A DNA stretch of 64,000 bases, from positions 744,001 to 808,000 of the forward strand of contig JAFKAC010000015.1 of assembly GCA_025766275.1 (NCBI GenBank), read 5' to 3'. Within the stretch, counting starts at the first letter, position 1. Every line of letters starts with the position of its first letter. The translations under genes and the position numbers were made by a program. Under the pieces are notes generated by a model that was not told the origin of the DNA, did not search any database, and saw only the letters and a program-made list of their open reading frames with translations. Source of the stretch: Lactarius indigo. Taxonomy: Eukaryota > Basidiomycota > Agaricomycetes > Russulales > Russulaceae. Shown here piece by piece: positions 11,111 through 22,547 of this stretch.

Positions 11111-12556
11111 TTATTTGCTGGCAAAGGATTCGAGTCTTTTATTGAACTCCTTTTCCGTGTCAATGACAGTGACAGGGCGACCAGAGAGCCGGCGGGCAAC
11201 GACAAACTTCTCGATGGATGATGGTGGCTGGCCCTCGATACAAATCAAATCAAGGAATGGCCAGAGTTCAGGAACCATCTCTGTCGAGATGTCTTCCAGT
11301 GCAAGAGCAACGTGCCCTGCGAGCTTCTGAGATACATGCAGCGTCTGCACAGCGGAGAATTGGCGGAGGAGGTGCAGCCATTCGACATCGTCCGTACCCT
11401 CTAATTGACGACCTTCCTCGAGCTTGGCCACGAGCTTTAGATGGACCACATTGGAGAGTGCGGCGGAAACTTGACTGAGCATGTGGGCCATGTGGGAAAC
11501 TTGCCAATCGAGTCCTTCACAGAAGATGCTATTCCAAGTAAGGCGACGATCAGGACTTGTGGGGCTATACACGAAAAAGGCGACTTCGGTACTGTAGAAG
11601 TCAACATGCGCGTGTCTGAACAGGTTGAACTTGGGGCCAATTGAGCGATCAATGAACCTGGAGAGTTGAGTGACCTGAAGATCAACAAGTTGATTCAAGT
11701 AAACTGTGAAGATCTGGTCCAATTGAGGGCCATCGATCCGGGAAACAAAGTCCTCCAGATACTCGCTAGCGCCCTTGAAACCGAAGGTGGTGAGAGCAGG
11801 AAGGACGGGTCGTGTTATGGGAGGTGGATGCATTCGATCGGGGCGGGAAGTAGTCGATTGGAATACAATGTACAAGGATATGAGCTTGGGCAACGCGGCC
11901 AAAGACGCCGCCATCACCTTGGGTGAAATGTAACCAGTCGGCGGTATATTAAACAGATCGAGGGTGACAAGGTTGCTGGTGGATAATAGAAGGGTTGGTA
12001 AAGTCGGATAGGAAACACCAGATAGGGTGATTCCCTGTAAACATGGTGCAGAGCCCCCCAAGAATTTGGTGGGAATGACAGGTGCATTTCCATCGTTCGA
12101 GACAATATGAAGTTGTGTCAGCACTGGAAACGGCTTCCGCATTACTGTGGTGGCCATCTTGCCTAATTGGGAGCCAGTAACGTCGAGGTTGACATAACAT
12201 ACACGATCGGGGTGCTTGAGTGCAGCAATGACATTGCCCTGCCCTAATAGCCTTTTGCTTCTCGTGGGTGGGCGATAACTAATAACGATAGGAAAGGCTG
12301 GCCAGATACTGAGATTCTTTTTGGCAGGGGTTCTGTCTGTGCAGAGGATTTGGAGATCAAGACGGTGTGGTGACTCAAATATGATATGTCGCCATCTTCG
12401 ACATACGTGCACTAGTGAGTGCCATGGCCAGTATGGGAAACTGTCTTGATATTTATATGATTGGCATCGATAAAAATCAAATATCTCGAGTAAGACGTTG
12501 TCCGGAAGCATGCTGATTGTTGTAGCAGGTCTGTAACTGCCACCTGTGTCATACAA
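11111..12556 (-). CDS. F-box protein 1
   Basis: About 481 aa with an F-box near the N-terminus (MLPDNVLLEIFDFYRCQS..., then HSLVHVCRRWRHIIFESPHRL), followed by about 400 residues of leucine-rich, irregular repeats (LPTLLLSTSNLVTLDLFNIPP, LAALPKLISLYI). The family usually links substrates to SCF ubiquitin ligases through Skp1. Paralogues lie at 22548 and 53723, with the same 3' flank and matching upstream DNA. The true start is unclear: a conserved 5' segment with splice-like borders (GTGCGC...GACACAG) lies just upstream, so translation may begin at MYDTGG (12556), at the internal MLPDNV, or in an upstream exon. No stop or frameshift is visible. Confidence 0.85.
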   Translation of the reverse strand: MYDTGGSYRPATTISMLPDNVLLEIFDFYRCQSYKYQDSFPYWPWHSLVHVCRRWRHIIFESPHRLDLQILCTDRTPAKKNLSIWPAFPIVISYRPPTRSKRLLGQGNVIAALKHPDRVCYVNLDVTGSQLGKMATTVMRKPFPVLTQLHIVSNDGNAPVIPTKFLGGSAPCLQGITLSGVSYPTLPTLLLSTSNLVTLDLFNIPPTGYISPKVMAASLAALPKLISLYIVFQSTTSRPDRMHPPPITRPVLPALTTFGFKGASEYLEDFVSRIDGPQLDQIFTVYLNQLVDLQVTQLSRFIDRSIGPKFNLFRHAHVDFYSTEVAFFVYSPTSPDRRLTWNSIFCEGLDWQVSHMAHMLSQVSAALSNVVHLKLVAKLEEGRQLEGTDDVEWLHLLRQFSAVQTLHVSQKLAGHVALALEDISTEMVPELWPFLDLICIEGQPPSSIEKFVVARRLSGRPVTVIDTEKEFNKRLESFASK

Positions 12557-13439
12557 AGTTAGTATTTACTGGAGCGGTCATGAGGGTGCTGAAGTGCGCA
12601 CCCTTTCTTTTACTACGGCGGCCTTGAGTAATCCTACTGATATGTAAGGTGGCAACAGAGGATGGATCCCTCAGTGCCAGAGTCAATGGGGAGAATGGGC
12701 GAACGCTGATCGAATATTAGCAGTGAGCGCTCAGTCAACTGGTTGGGCAAGTGGAGGTAGTACACACTTGGGAGAGCCGGTCGGTAGAAAAGGTTCGGTA
12801 AAACTCGGAGAGGAAAGTGAAGAATGGCTGATTGGAGAGTAACGGCGAGAATTGGTCAATTAAACTAGCGATGCGGTAATTGAAGGTTCTGACGAACCTC
12901 TGGGTGTCCATTGACAAAGGATAACGAACTAGACTCTGTAGACGAAGGAGTTGCTCTTATACTGTCACAGTACGCGCCCCAAGCCCCAACCAATTCGACT
13001 GTGCCAACACTGCCATTAGGGATTTGATTGGAACGATACAGGAATGCTCGTAGGTAATACAGTACACCGTTTCGGTGATAGAAACCATTCTAGGAATATG
13101 AAGGCACGTTGCACCTGGACAAGAAAAAGCAAAGAATTACTGGGTCATGTGACAGGATATCAAGCAACTCATTCGCAAACCACAGCTCTTTGCTAGCGCG
13201 ACGTCAGGTCATGATTTAAGACTGTACTCCGAGATGTGGATTTGTGTTGTCAGCCAGACCTCTCATATAACCAAGGCGTGGCTGAGCATGTTGTACTGCA
13301 TACGACCGTGTAAGTGAAACCCCGAGCAATTATGATGACTGTGGGAAGAACCAGGATGTCTGACAGGCTGTGTGCGGACGATATGGAAATCAAGTATTTT
13401 TGACAAGGGGTTAAATTTGATGCGCTGGGCAGAGCTGCT
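12557..13439. other. Shared upstream region between F-box gene 1 and the coiled-coil gene copy
   Basis: No ORF of its own is supported. Blocks match 24240-24752 and 55310-56100, for example gtcagccaga...cgtggctgagcatgtt and atgatgactgtgggaa. It would have held the divergent promoters of the two genes in the ancestral duplicated segment. Confidence 0.6.
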
Positions 13440-14343
13440 GAGCCCTCATCATCACGAACAGTTTGCTCGCCGTTCGATTCCACCGCTATTCAGGCTCGCC
13501 AACGAGCCTTTGCTCTCTTGTACCATTCACCAGCGATTTCCATCAGTGTTCCGACCACTTGAAGTTCCAGGTTTTTCATGTTCCCTCTCGCCAAACTAGT
13601 CCGCAGCGGCGCGGTACCTGCCATCCCGTCGAGGTATATACCTGTCATGCATTCACCACCTGCAGATTCCCGAGTTCTGGGTCTCACTTTTGCGCTCAAA
13701 CTTCCCTCCTTCGTTCAGCATCCCCGAAAAAATGAATCATCGCCCCCACCTTGCTTACCTCACACAACGACCTCGCTCATGCGGCTGTCGTCTCGAATAC
13801 CACGACCGGTTCTCGTCCCCCTCTCCCTCTCCCTTACGCAGTCAAAGCTCAACAATGTCGCTGGACGGGCTACTTCTGGAGGCTATGGACAATAATTCAA
13901 CCTCGCCGTCGTCTCCTCCCAAAAGCCTAAGGCTGGAGGTAAGGATTATTCCCCATTTCCATTTTCTTATGGCTCAAAAACGCATCCAAAAGACAACCCC
14001 TCTGTTTCAGCTTCATGGTTTCTAGCTTCGAAAGAGAAAGACCCAGTATTTGGACCCAGTGAATTCACGTTCACGCTGCCACCGAACGTACCCGAGTTCC
14101 CACAGCCGCAGCCACCCTCGACACGATCCTCGTCGCCACCTTATGCCACCGTGGATGCAGAACCGATACGTGCTCAACAGGGCCGCGAGAAGCGGCAACG
14201 CTGCAGCTGTGTGGGTTCCGCTGCGGCTTCAGACGTAAGTGGAGGTGGTAGGACTGTGATGACGTCGTTCAGGTTCTCGCAATCACCTGCATATAAGAGC
14301 GCTCCGCCGTCTCCGGCCCAACGGCAATATGCGTCGCATGTTG
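13440..14343 (+). pseudogene. Broken copy of the coiled-coil gene at 56177-62352
   Basis: The segment 13440-13570 matches the first exon of the large coiled-coil gene (HHEQFARRSIPPLF versus DHRQQLARLSIPPPF). The segment 14060-14325 matches its fourth exon (ATVDAEPIRAQQGREKRQRC, then MTSFRFSQSPA...SAPPSPAQRQ). Most of the intervening coding sequence is missing, frames do not connect, and similarity stops at about 14327. It is immediately followed by the hAT insertion. It is a partial duplicate, not an expressed gene. Confidence 0.8.
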
Positions 14344-14351
14344 GTCTCAAC

Positions 14352-14368
14352 TAGTGTTGCCGCGAGTT
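14352..14368 (+). repeat. hAT left terminal inverted repeat
   Basis: TAGTGTTGCCGCGAGTT, exact inverted match to 18400-18416. Confidence 0.95.
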
Positions 14369-14655
14369 AGAGTCCACACCGGTGTCAACTCTAACTCGGA
14401 CCGAACTTTTGAAACTCGGACCGACTTGAACACTCGAGTTCACACCGGTGCAACTCGGGAGTTGTCTCCAAAAAAGCCCTGCAGATTTTTCCTTTGTCGT
14501 GTACTCAATATATCTCTATCTCTCTACCAAATAATAGTTGTGTGTGGTCTCTGTACCGTGGCCATAATACTAGTGAACAAATATACTGTGATCAACGAAG
14601 ACTCAGAGCCATACAAGTGAAAAACTATAGTGCGCGCTCTCTCTCTCGGCCTTCA

Positions 14656-17600
14656 ATGAGCAGCTTTTGCTCATGCCTCAATCCGCAAAGCTGTCAATGC
14701 CGTGCTTTGCAACCTGTACCCCAGCAGGGCAACCATCCCTCAGGGTACTATCCACGGTCATCTGCTATGTTCCAGACACCATCCCGGGCTCGCACGGCAA
14801 TGCTTTCAGGTCATTCGCCCTTCACTCCTCGCTCAAGAGGTCCACCCACACAGCACCACTGTGACTACGCTGGTACATACAACTCTTACAATTATAACTC
14901 CCTTGCTAATACTTTTCACGATAATCATCATTCCCGAATTGCTAATATGTATACTACACATCCATCATCACCCCATCGTAATATACTACCAAATCTAACA
15001 CCTATCCGCACCCGAGAGCCTCAGCAACCTCAGCAACATATCCCTAGCCAACTACCCCTCCCCCCAGTCGTTCCTGATGTGCATCTACCCTCTGTTCCGA
15101 CTAGGACTGCCAAGCGGAAAGCTGGTACCACTGGACCTGGGCCAAAGCCACGTGTAAAGCGCCCTCGTGTTCCAGCATCACTTGATACTGGGCCCGTAGC
15201 TGCTGGATGTGGGGTTGGTCCACCTGCCTCTAATGATGACCAGGCACCTGCAACAGCCTCATCGCCAATCCTCCCTGCAGCAGGTCCCTCTGTCCCGGTC
15301 CCTTCCTTGTCGACCGCTCTCCCCACCACATCCTACTTGTCTCTTTCCCAAAACAGAAGGCTCACGACAAAGCAGAACTCCGCAACAGACTGCTGGTACT
15401 TTGTATGTGCTGTTGAATCTGATGTGCGACCTCCAGGCCTACCATCTGTGACCAATCCACCCCTCATGGAGAAGCCCCGTACATCTCATGTGAGCTGCAA
15501 ACTATGCCAGTAAGTCATTTATGATTCTCGGGGTGTGTGATACTGATGATATTTTCCAGTGAATGGAAATGTTGGAAGAACGGGGACGGTGTTGTCACGA
15601 CCATTCGGAAACACCTCAAGGGAGTCCATTCCGAGGAGTATGAGCGTGTATGCAAATTACTCAACCTCAAGCACGCAGACAAACCCGTTGACTCAATGAC
15701 AAACACATCTGCTGAGCCATTCAATCTCAAGGAGTGGCTGGGGCGTCTCGTAAAATGGATCGTAGCTGATGATCAGGTATTTTTTAACTTGTTTCTGTAT
15801 TGACCGTGCAATTTCTAATAGCCAATTTAGTCTATCAACATTGTCGAATGTCCTGAATTTCGTGACTTTATTGTCTATGGCCACTGCAACATCAGCGAGA
15901 AAGATCTTCCTCACCGTACAAAACTTACTGAGCTCATCTTTGCAGCTTACGAGCAAGAGCGCCAACACTTGAAAGTGTGTTATCAGGTTGGTTTCTATTT
16001 GCTACTTGTGTTTCTGGTATTAATATGGACCATAGAAGTCTCTGGGTCGTGTATCTTTCTCATCAGACCTCTGGAGTGACCCGAACCTGGTTTCGTTCAT
16101 GGCCCTCACCTCCCACTTTCTCTCACATGATAGCTCTGGCCGCCTCCGCTTAGACAATTGACTCCTTGCATTCCGAGTTGTCGATGGCAAACATGACGGA
16201 AATAACATTGCCAAAATCATATTTGACATACTCAAAGAGGCCCATTTACTCGGAAAGGTGAGGCTACGCGTTCATCAGTTCCTGGTCATGCTTTACACCA
16301 TCTCATCTTACTTGGCAGCTTGGCCAGTTCACCTTGGACAACGCGTCAAATTGTGACACTTTAATGGAATGGCTCGAGCTGTATCTACAAAAAGAAGGAA
16401 TTCCGTTCGACAGAATAGGTAATCGCATCCGGTATGTGTTATCGAGGCTTCACTCTGGCATTGCGACCCACTGACTGCTTCTATTCAGATGCTTTCCTCA
16501 CATTGTCAACATCGCTGTCCAGACTATGCTGAAGGAGATGAAGGAAAATTCTTTTTACCCCGTGTTAGAATGTGGTGCTGATATTCCAGCTGACGAGCTT
16601 GCTGGCTATGCTGAAGCGCTCGACTCTGATCCTGTGGGCCAAACACGAGGGATTGTAGGTGTCTGCCGTGCATCTGGAAGTCGTCGTAAGGAGCTCAAGT
16701 GTGCCATTGAGGATGGCAACAAGTCGAATACATGGGGTGAGATAATAAGGGTAGTCCAGCTACTTCGTGATTGTGAGACGCGATGGTCATCCACATACAA
16801 TATGATTGACCGCACAATGGAGCTTTATCCGGTAAGCTTTTCTTTTATTATTCAGGACTTTCCGAGTCGCTGACTTGTGTCTATGTAGCCAATACAAAAC
16901 TTCCTACAACGACCCTCCATGGCTGACCATACACACCGCCTCTTCACGAGCAAACAATACAAAGTCTTAGGACATATCCATCAAATACTCCAGATCCCTC
17001 ATTGGGCCCAAGAGCTACTCGCTGCTGAGAAAACACCTACTCTTGCTATGGCCCTGCCCGTTTATGAAAAGCTTGTTGAACTATGGAAATCCCTCGCACT
17101 TGCCATCCCCGAAATGTCACATTATATTGGCCTTGGCGTTGCAAAAATTATGGAATATGTTTCAAAGGGCCGTCGCAACAAAATTTATGCTCTAGCAATG
17201 AGTACGTTTACTGGGTGGGCTATGACGCTGATATGTCACTGACACATTGTTTATCTAGTTCTCAACCCCCGAACAAAGTTCCAGTGGATGGAGCAGCAGT
17301 GGGATCTGAAAGAGTGCGTTGCGGCAGAAATCTGGCTCGAAGAAGCAGTACGTATTTTGAATAGCTCGTTGGCAACATATCACTAATATTGAGATCACCG
17401 GTAGATGCTGCTCTACTCCCAGTCCACACGTCTGGAAGAGAGGGCAATGCAACAAAGACATCGAGGTCCTCGTCTACCTCGGCCGAACATGGTGACATCA
17501 GCTAGCCATGCACAGGCCAGAGGATTTGCAGGCCTTTCAAGCTTGTCCACTGTCCGTCGCACAGCTTCCCTCCCCTCCACCTCAAATCCGTCAAGTCGCT

Positions 17601-18196
17601 CATCATCTCCCTACACGAGCACTCCATTTTCTACAACATCCACCCCTCCATCAATTCCCACTCTCACCACTGAACAAACAGCCGATCAAGAAGTTGAGGA
17701 TGCTGCCCGAGACCTCACTGCTGTAAAGAGTGAGATCTATCGTTGGAAACAGGCACCTCTGTGCACGATGGAGGAGAAATTTGATCTAGTTTGCTTTTGG
17801 GAGGTAAGTTCTTGTCCCGATCACACATTGATGACTGACGAATTGTGTCAATAGGCAATTGGGGCCGATTTTCCGCTCATGTTTAAAGTTGCTGTTGATG
17901 TTTTGCCTGTTCAGGCATCGTCCGTCTCCTGTGAACGCATTTTCTCATCAAGCAAGGAGACTTGTGCTCTACGCCGGAACCTCCTCTCACCAGCACTGCT
18001 TGAAGTTCTTCAAGTCTTGAAGCATGTATACAGGCAAGGTCGCCTTGACTTTATGTCCGGTCTGGTTGCAGCTGAAGAGGACTACTCCATTGAGTACGCA
18101 ACAGAGGCAGCAATTAATGAGCTTGTTTCTCTCGGGAAAACAGACGAACTTCTGGATTTGTTGCGCAGCATGGATGAGCCCAATGGTAGTACCTAA
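14656..18196 (+). pseudogene. hAT-family transposase with BED finger and dimerisation domain; one internal TGA
   Basis: Multi-exon gene with introns of about 50-60 nt. Exon 1 (14656-15509) encodes a proline/serine-rich N-terminus and a basic stretch (AKRKAGTTGPGPKPRVKRPR). It joins exon 2 (from 15560) to make a BED-type zinc finger (CKLCHEWKCW...IRKHLKGVH). Then come the RNase H-like parts: SSDLWSDPNLVSFMALTSHF (16050-16130), FTLDNASNCDT (about 16325), LLRDCETRWSSTYNM (about 16765). The hAT C-terminal dimerisation domain follows (ASSVSCERIFSSSKETCALR, about 17920). A TGA at 16159-16161 interrupts the exon before LLAFRVVDGKH; I cannot splice it out, so the copy is probably dead, though a sequencing error or unseen intron is possible. 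Confidence 0.85.
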
Positions 18197-18399
18197 GTTA
18201 CAGCACATATATACTTGAGTACGAGGTGTTCTGTCTTAGAACGCTGGGTGAAAGGGGCGTGTGAACCTTCAGAATTGAAGGCTTCCCATTGGTTCCCGTC
18301 TGGACCTGAACTTCCGAGTTGCACCGGTGTGAACTCCCAAGTTAGAGTTGCTGTCGAGTTTCCGACTCGACTTGGACCGCATCAACTCGCGGCAACACT

Positions 18400-18416
18400 A
18401 ACTCGCGGCAACACTA
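18400..18416 (-). repeat. hAT right terminal inverted repeat
   Basis: AACTCGCGGCAACACTA on the plus strand, exact inverse of the left end. A second copy lies directly inside it (18384-18400, sharing one base). Confidence 0.95.
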
Positions 18417-20279
18417 GTCTCAACCACGTCCTCACCCGGCATTTCGTACCGGATCTCGGTTACTTCCGTGGCAGTCATCGCTGAATGGTTTCGAATGTAA
18501 TCTGCATTTATCGGCCATCATGTCGCGGCTATCTCTCGTATCGTCCACGAGGCAAATCAGGCGGCGCGAATTTTGCTAGCCAAGAAAACCGAGGTATTCC
18601 CCCTCGATTTACTCTCTAACAAACCTTCCATCACCAGCACCACGTCGTGGCAGTTCAGATCGGCCCTTTGTGCTTCGTTGGGCGAGTACGGGAAAAAGAC
18701 CGGGAATGGCTTTCTGGACGACTGGCTCGTCAAGGAACCGCAAAGCTATGACTCCGCTTAAGACATAATTCAGCATGCATATATGTTCATCTTTGTCGGC
18801 CCTTGTAATGCCCATATTTTCCAGGCAGCGAGGTATGTCCTGGCGAACTAGGACGATGTGCTCGTCAACAAATTTTGGCGCATTCAAGTCTTCCCCAACT
18901 GCCTTGAGGTGCGTGCTCAGATATCACAACCAAGGATATGGTGGAAAATCGTGGCCGAGTATTCTCCACCGTGACGAAGGAGATGCAACAATGTCGAACA
19001 AAGTTAAATCTGCAAGATATCAACACTCCATCACTCTTATTTCGTCAGGGACAGCAATATCCGACCTTCCCACTAGTTTTTTGAGATATCCTCAAGAAAC
19101 TAGCGGGAAGGGCGGATATCGAATGAGCACCGAAGAGGTTGGATAGTCCTATACAAGAGAGGGTTCAGCTCCGGTCTTAAAGCTTGAAGGCCATCAGTGA
19201 GTCCAAGGAAGGTACTAACCATTTACGTTATAAAAACACTTCCCTTGACGACACTGCGTTTGTTTGGCTGCTGTTATCTGGGCTCGACCGAAGAGTGTCT
19301 GATGTAGAGCGTTTCCCCGTCGTGCGACTGGGCGATGCGGCTCGCGTCCTCCCCTCTCCTCTTATTCCCCTACGTCTCTTAGCCCTGTGTTACTCGCTCC
19401 CGCCCGTGTAGCTTCGAGCACATGCCTGTCCATCCATTGGCTACGTCGCGCAGCACCATGTGGAGAAGTTGGTTTCCACGCCACGACCAACTCTTTCCAA
19501 TTTCCTCGCGTACAAGTTCCCAGGAAAGACGGAAAAAGAATGTCGCCAGGATATGGGCAACTTCCAAATCAATCGGTATGACGGGACTGTGAGCATCGGC
19601 ATCCTGGGTGGAGGCCAAAAGTCGTGCGTTGTGTTTGCGCCATCGTTGCGATGTCCGTATATCCTAGGCACGTAGACCCCTCAGCTCTTTTCCCTCAATG
19701 GATTCCTGACACTGGGTAGCCCACCAATTATTTCGATTTAGAGAGTTTTGCTGCGTTGGTGTTTGTGTTAAGGATGGCGGTGTTATTATTTATCACTTCT
19801 CATGACGGGCGTCTAATACGTCAGTCGCAAAAGATGTCCGTGACCGCAGCTGACTTCTCACGGTAGTTTTGACACGCACAAATAGTTCTGGGTCTGTGGA
19901 GATTGCACAGCCACGAGGTTCAAGGGCGACGTGGAAGCTTACGGGGCCTGTCTGCTTCTTATTTGGGAACACTACCAGAGCTTGATTGTTAGCAACATCA
20001 AGACCATGAGCCGGTTGTGATACACTCGCGTGTGCTCTGACACACTTCGGACAGGTAGTGTCTCAAAGTAAACTAAAAGAGCGAATTGTGTGATGCATCG
20101 TCTCCGCTCAGCGCAAGAAAAGGGTGCTAGCAAAAAATATTGTCCAATAGCTCGATATATCCTGCATTTGTCGCAATGCGAGGCGCAGCTGGCGTCAAGT
20201 CGAGCTCACCCATTAGGAATTCGTCGTCGCTACTCTCCGGAGCGTTTGCGTGGGCATTCTTCGATGGTTGCTTAGTGGT
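18417..20279. other. Stretch without a recognisable gene
   Basis: Several short ORFs on both strands, none with a family signature I can name. The most protein-like piece is 19460-19675 (plus), reading YKFPGKTEKECRQDMGNFQI and VSIGILGGGQKSCVVFAPSL; it may be a fragment of a gene, but no start, splice pattern or partner exons are evident. 19680-20279 shows nothing beyond unstructured sequence. Confidence 0.45.
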
Positions 20280-21078
20280 TCACAACTTGCGGACGGTAGT
20301 AGTTTTTGACGCTAGCTTGACCCCCGCCGAATTCTTCTCGAGGGACTCCGTCACCGTGGCCCGTGCGGTCGTCTTGCCTTTCTTTATAGGCCTGATGTAC
20401 GCATCGCTCTCCTCATCGTCATTGTCTAGACTACGTACGAGCGAAAAAAAAAAAGCGACCGTTAAAATGGGATCGGGAAAACAGAACAGTTATAAAGGAA
20501 TGGGATAGAGGCAGCGCTTACGACTTGCGCTTGCCCCCTTGTGTGGCCTTGCCTTTTCCCTGCGCTGGTACCGCTCGCATGAAGTTGTCCCCCGAATCTT
20601 CATCGTCGCTCTTCACAGTTGGGGCCGAAGCCTTCTTCGGTAGTGGTAGCGGACCGTTTGCAATTTTAACGCCCGAGATGGACTCGCCCATCTCAAAAGA
20701 CTGCGTCGTTGTCTTGGTGGCTGCAGGCGCACCCCGCTTCTCCACCAGAGGAGGCTCGTCGTCGTCGTCGTCGAGACTAAAATCCTCGTCCGATGTTGAT
20801 GCCTCGGTGGTGGACATGGAGTCGTCCTCTTCGCTAGAGTCATCGCTACCCCCGCGGTCTTCCTGGCTTTCCCGGAGCCGTTGTCGGGGTGTTCCAACAC
20901 GAGGATTTGGGTGCAACTCTCCTGGGTGGAGAGTGCGCCGGCGGTGTCGGCGTTCCTCATTCCGTGCTTCGCGAGCCCCAAAAATGGATACGATGGCGAT
21001 GGCACACAACATAACAGTATTAATAATAACCTCTTCTTCTTGGTCCGTATCTGTACTGTTAAAAGTGAAGGGTAGCAT
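20280..21078 (-). CDS. Hypothetical acidic/basic low-complexity protein, two exons
   Basis: Exon 1 (21078-20522) and exon 2 (20430-20280) join across a 91-nt GT-AG intron (20521-20431), giving a frame that ends at TGA 20280-20282. The protein has a short N-terminus with a hydrophobic run (VIINTVMLCAIAIVSIFGA, possible membrane segment), a basic region (REARNEERRHRRR), a serine/aspartate-rich middle (TSDEDFSLDDDDDEPP), and two similar acidic-basic motifs flanking the splice (SDDEDSGDNFMRAVPAQGKGK and NDDEESDAYIRPIKKGK). The motif repeat across the intron supports the gene model. No known family recognised; a nuclear or chromatin role would be a guess. The start is tentative. Confidence 0.65.
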
Positions 21079-21169
21079 GAGGGGCGACCAAGGGGGTGAC
21101 TAACGAGGGTCGTAGCGGTCCAGATCTTGGCTGATTGCGGGGAAATAAATAAATTCGATAAGGGTTATT

Positions 21170-22100
21170 GATGGAAACACGTGATCACCAAAAACCGAAA
21201 GAAAACATTTTGTTTTTTTTGTCATCTGGGCGTGGGTGGAATGGCTGGTCATCGATGAACAGCTTGCTCAGCTTTCGGTCCCACCGCCATTCCAGGTTCA
21301 CCAACAAGCGATTCCGGATTCTTCGTACTCCGAGGCTTCGAGAATCACGATAATTCGGCTGTGAAGCCGTAAAACTCGCAACCTATTTACTGATTTTTGA
21401 ATCCGCCAGGCAACTACTTCGTCTTCGTGTCTGTGGCCGTCTGTCTTGTAAACGTTGAATGAAGGACCTCGCATATCTTGCCCCACTGGTGTACACATGA
21501 CGCCTGATGCAGTGACTGACCCATTCGCGTCGCGAGATACGGAGAGAGGTTGCGTGATATGATGGGACGTGAGGGCGCGAGGTGAACAGGTACGTTCGAA
21601 GGTCGAAGCGCTGAAGTCCTGAAGTCTATCTTTATGACTGTGACTGTCTATCTATCCGTGTCGATACTGTATTCTCTCGTTTCCTCCTCTCACGCCCCAT
21701 TGCACCCCTGCGATACAGACTGCCATTCACTAGCGATTTCCACCGGCGTTCCCACCACTTGAGGTTCCGGATTCTTCACGTTCATGATTCCAGAGTTGGC
21801 GTCGAAGCCCTAACACCACCACCTATTAGCCGATCTTTGGATCCATCGAACAATTGCTTCGTCTTCACGTTTGTAGCCGTCTGTCGCGTGAGCGTCGCAT
21901 GCTCCGCCCCATTGACATACACATACCGCCTAATACGGTGACTGACCCATACGCATAATGAGATACAGGGAGAGGCTGCGAGGGGGGAACGGGGTGAACA
22001 GGTGCTTATGAAGGTCGATGTCACAATGCGAAAGAAGGGTCCGCCTCCATAGCCGAGCGCCGAGCTATTCGTCTGACATTGTATTCTCTCGTTATTTCCT
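21170..22100 (+). pseudogene. Diverged tandem repeat containing 5' debris of the coiled-coil gene
   Basis: 21170-21320 matches the promoter and first codons of the gene at 56177 (GTGGGTGGAATGG, then GAACAGCTTGCTCAGCTTTCG, CCACCGCCATTCCAGG). 21720-21770 matches the following coding stretch (ATTCACTAGCGATTTCCACC). The segment from about 21300 to 21680 is repeated, diverged, at about 21765-22095 (shared blocks: GGATTCTTC, TACTTCGTCTTC/TGCTTCGTCTTC, GTGACTGACCCAT, GAACAGGT, GTATTCTCTCGTT). There is no open frame. It is a second broken copy of the 5' end of the large gene. Confidence 0.7.
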
Positions 22101-22547
22101 TACATGTTCAACTCAGTTTAACTCGATGTCCCTACGCGGTGGCGTTGCGCATTGGCTTGTATTCTGCTTCCAATCGCAGTAGGCAATAACGCGACAAAGT
22201 ACATGCGAACGGCACCCCAGGTGCGACTTGGACATTGTTAGCACCTTGCTCTCCACTTTTTGGTATCGTATATGTCGTGTTATGTTTATTGCTGACGCTT
22301 GCCAAACATTCAGGTAGACTCCATTGAGCTGTGCCAACACTCGTGTGGTCCAGAGTAGGTGTATGCATTGTCACGGTGAGAATGTAGTCTAAAACGGTAT
22401 ATAGTCATATTCTTCTGCGTGTATGGTCGTTTCCTAAATGTAGAAGAGGGGTGTTTAGAACAGCTGGATCGTAAAACACAAGGCCAAAGAGTACTCAACC
22501 GGAAAAGGACATTCTCTTATTTGCTGACATAGAACTCGAGTCTTCTA

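Larger units (their letters stand above)
14352..18416 (+). mobile_element. hAT transposon with 8-bp target duplication
   Basis: 4065 bp. Perfect 17-bp terminal inverted repeats TAGTGTTGCCGCGAGTT (14352-14368 and 18400-18416) are flanked by the 8-bp direct repeat GTCTCAAC (14344-14351 and 18417-18424), the hallmark of hAT insertion. It carries one spliced transposase gene. Subterminal sequences at both ends contain repeated ACTCG/CGAGT and ACACCGGTG motifs. At the right end the terminal repeat is present twice in tandem (18384-18416). Confidence 0.95.

Noticed and set aside
19460..19675. Possible ABC- or GTPase-type fragment (GILGGGQKSC)
   Set aside because: A glycine-rich string alone is not a Walker motif; no other domain element found.
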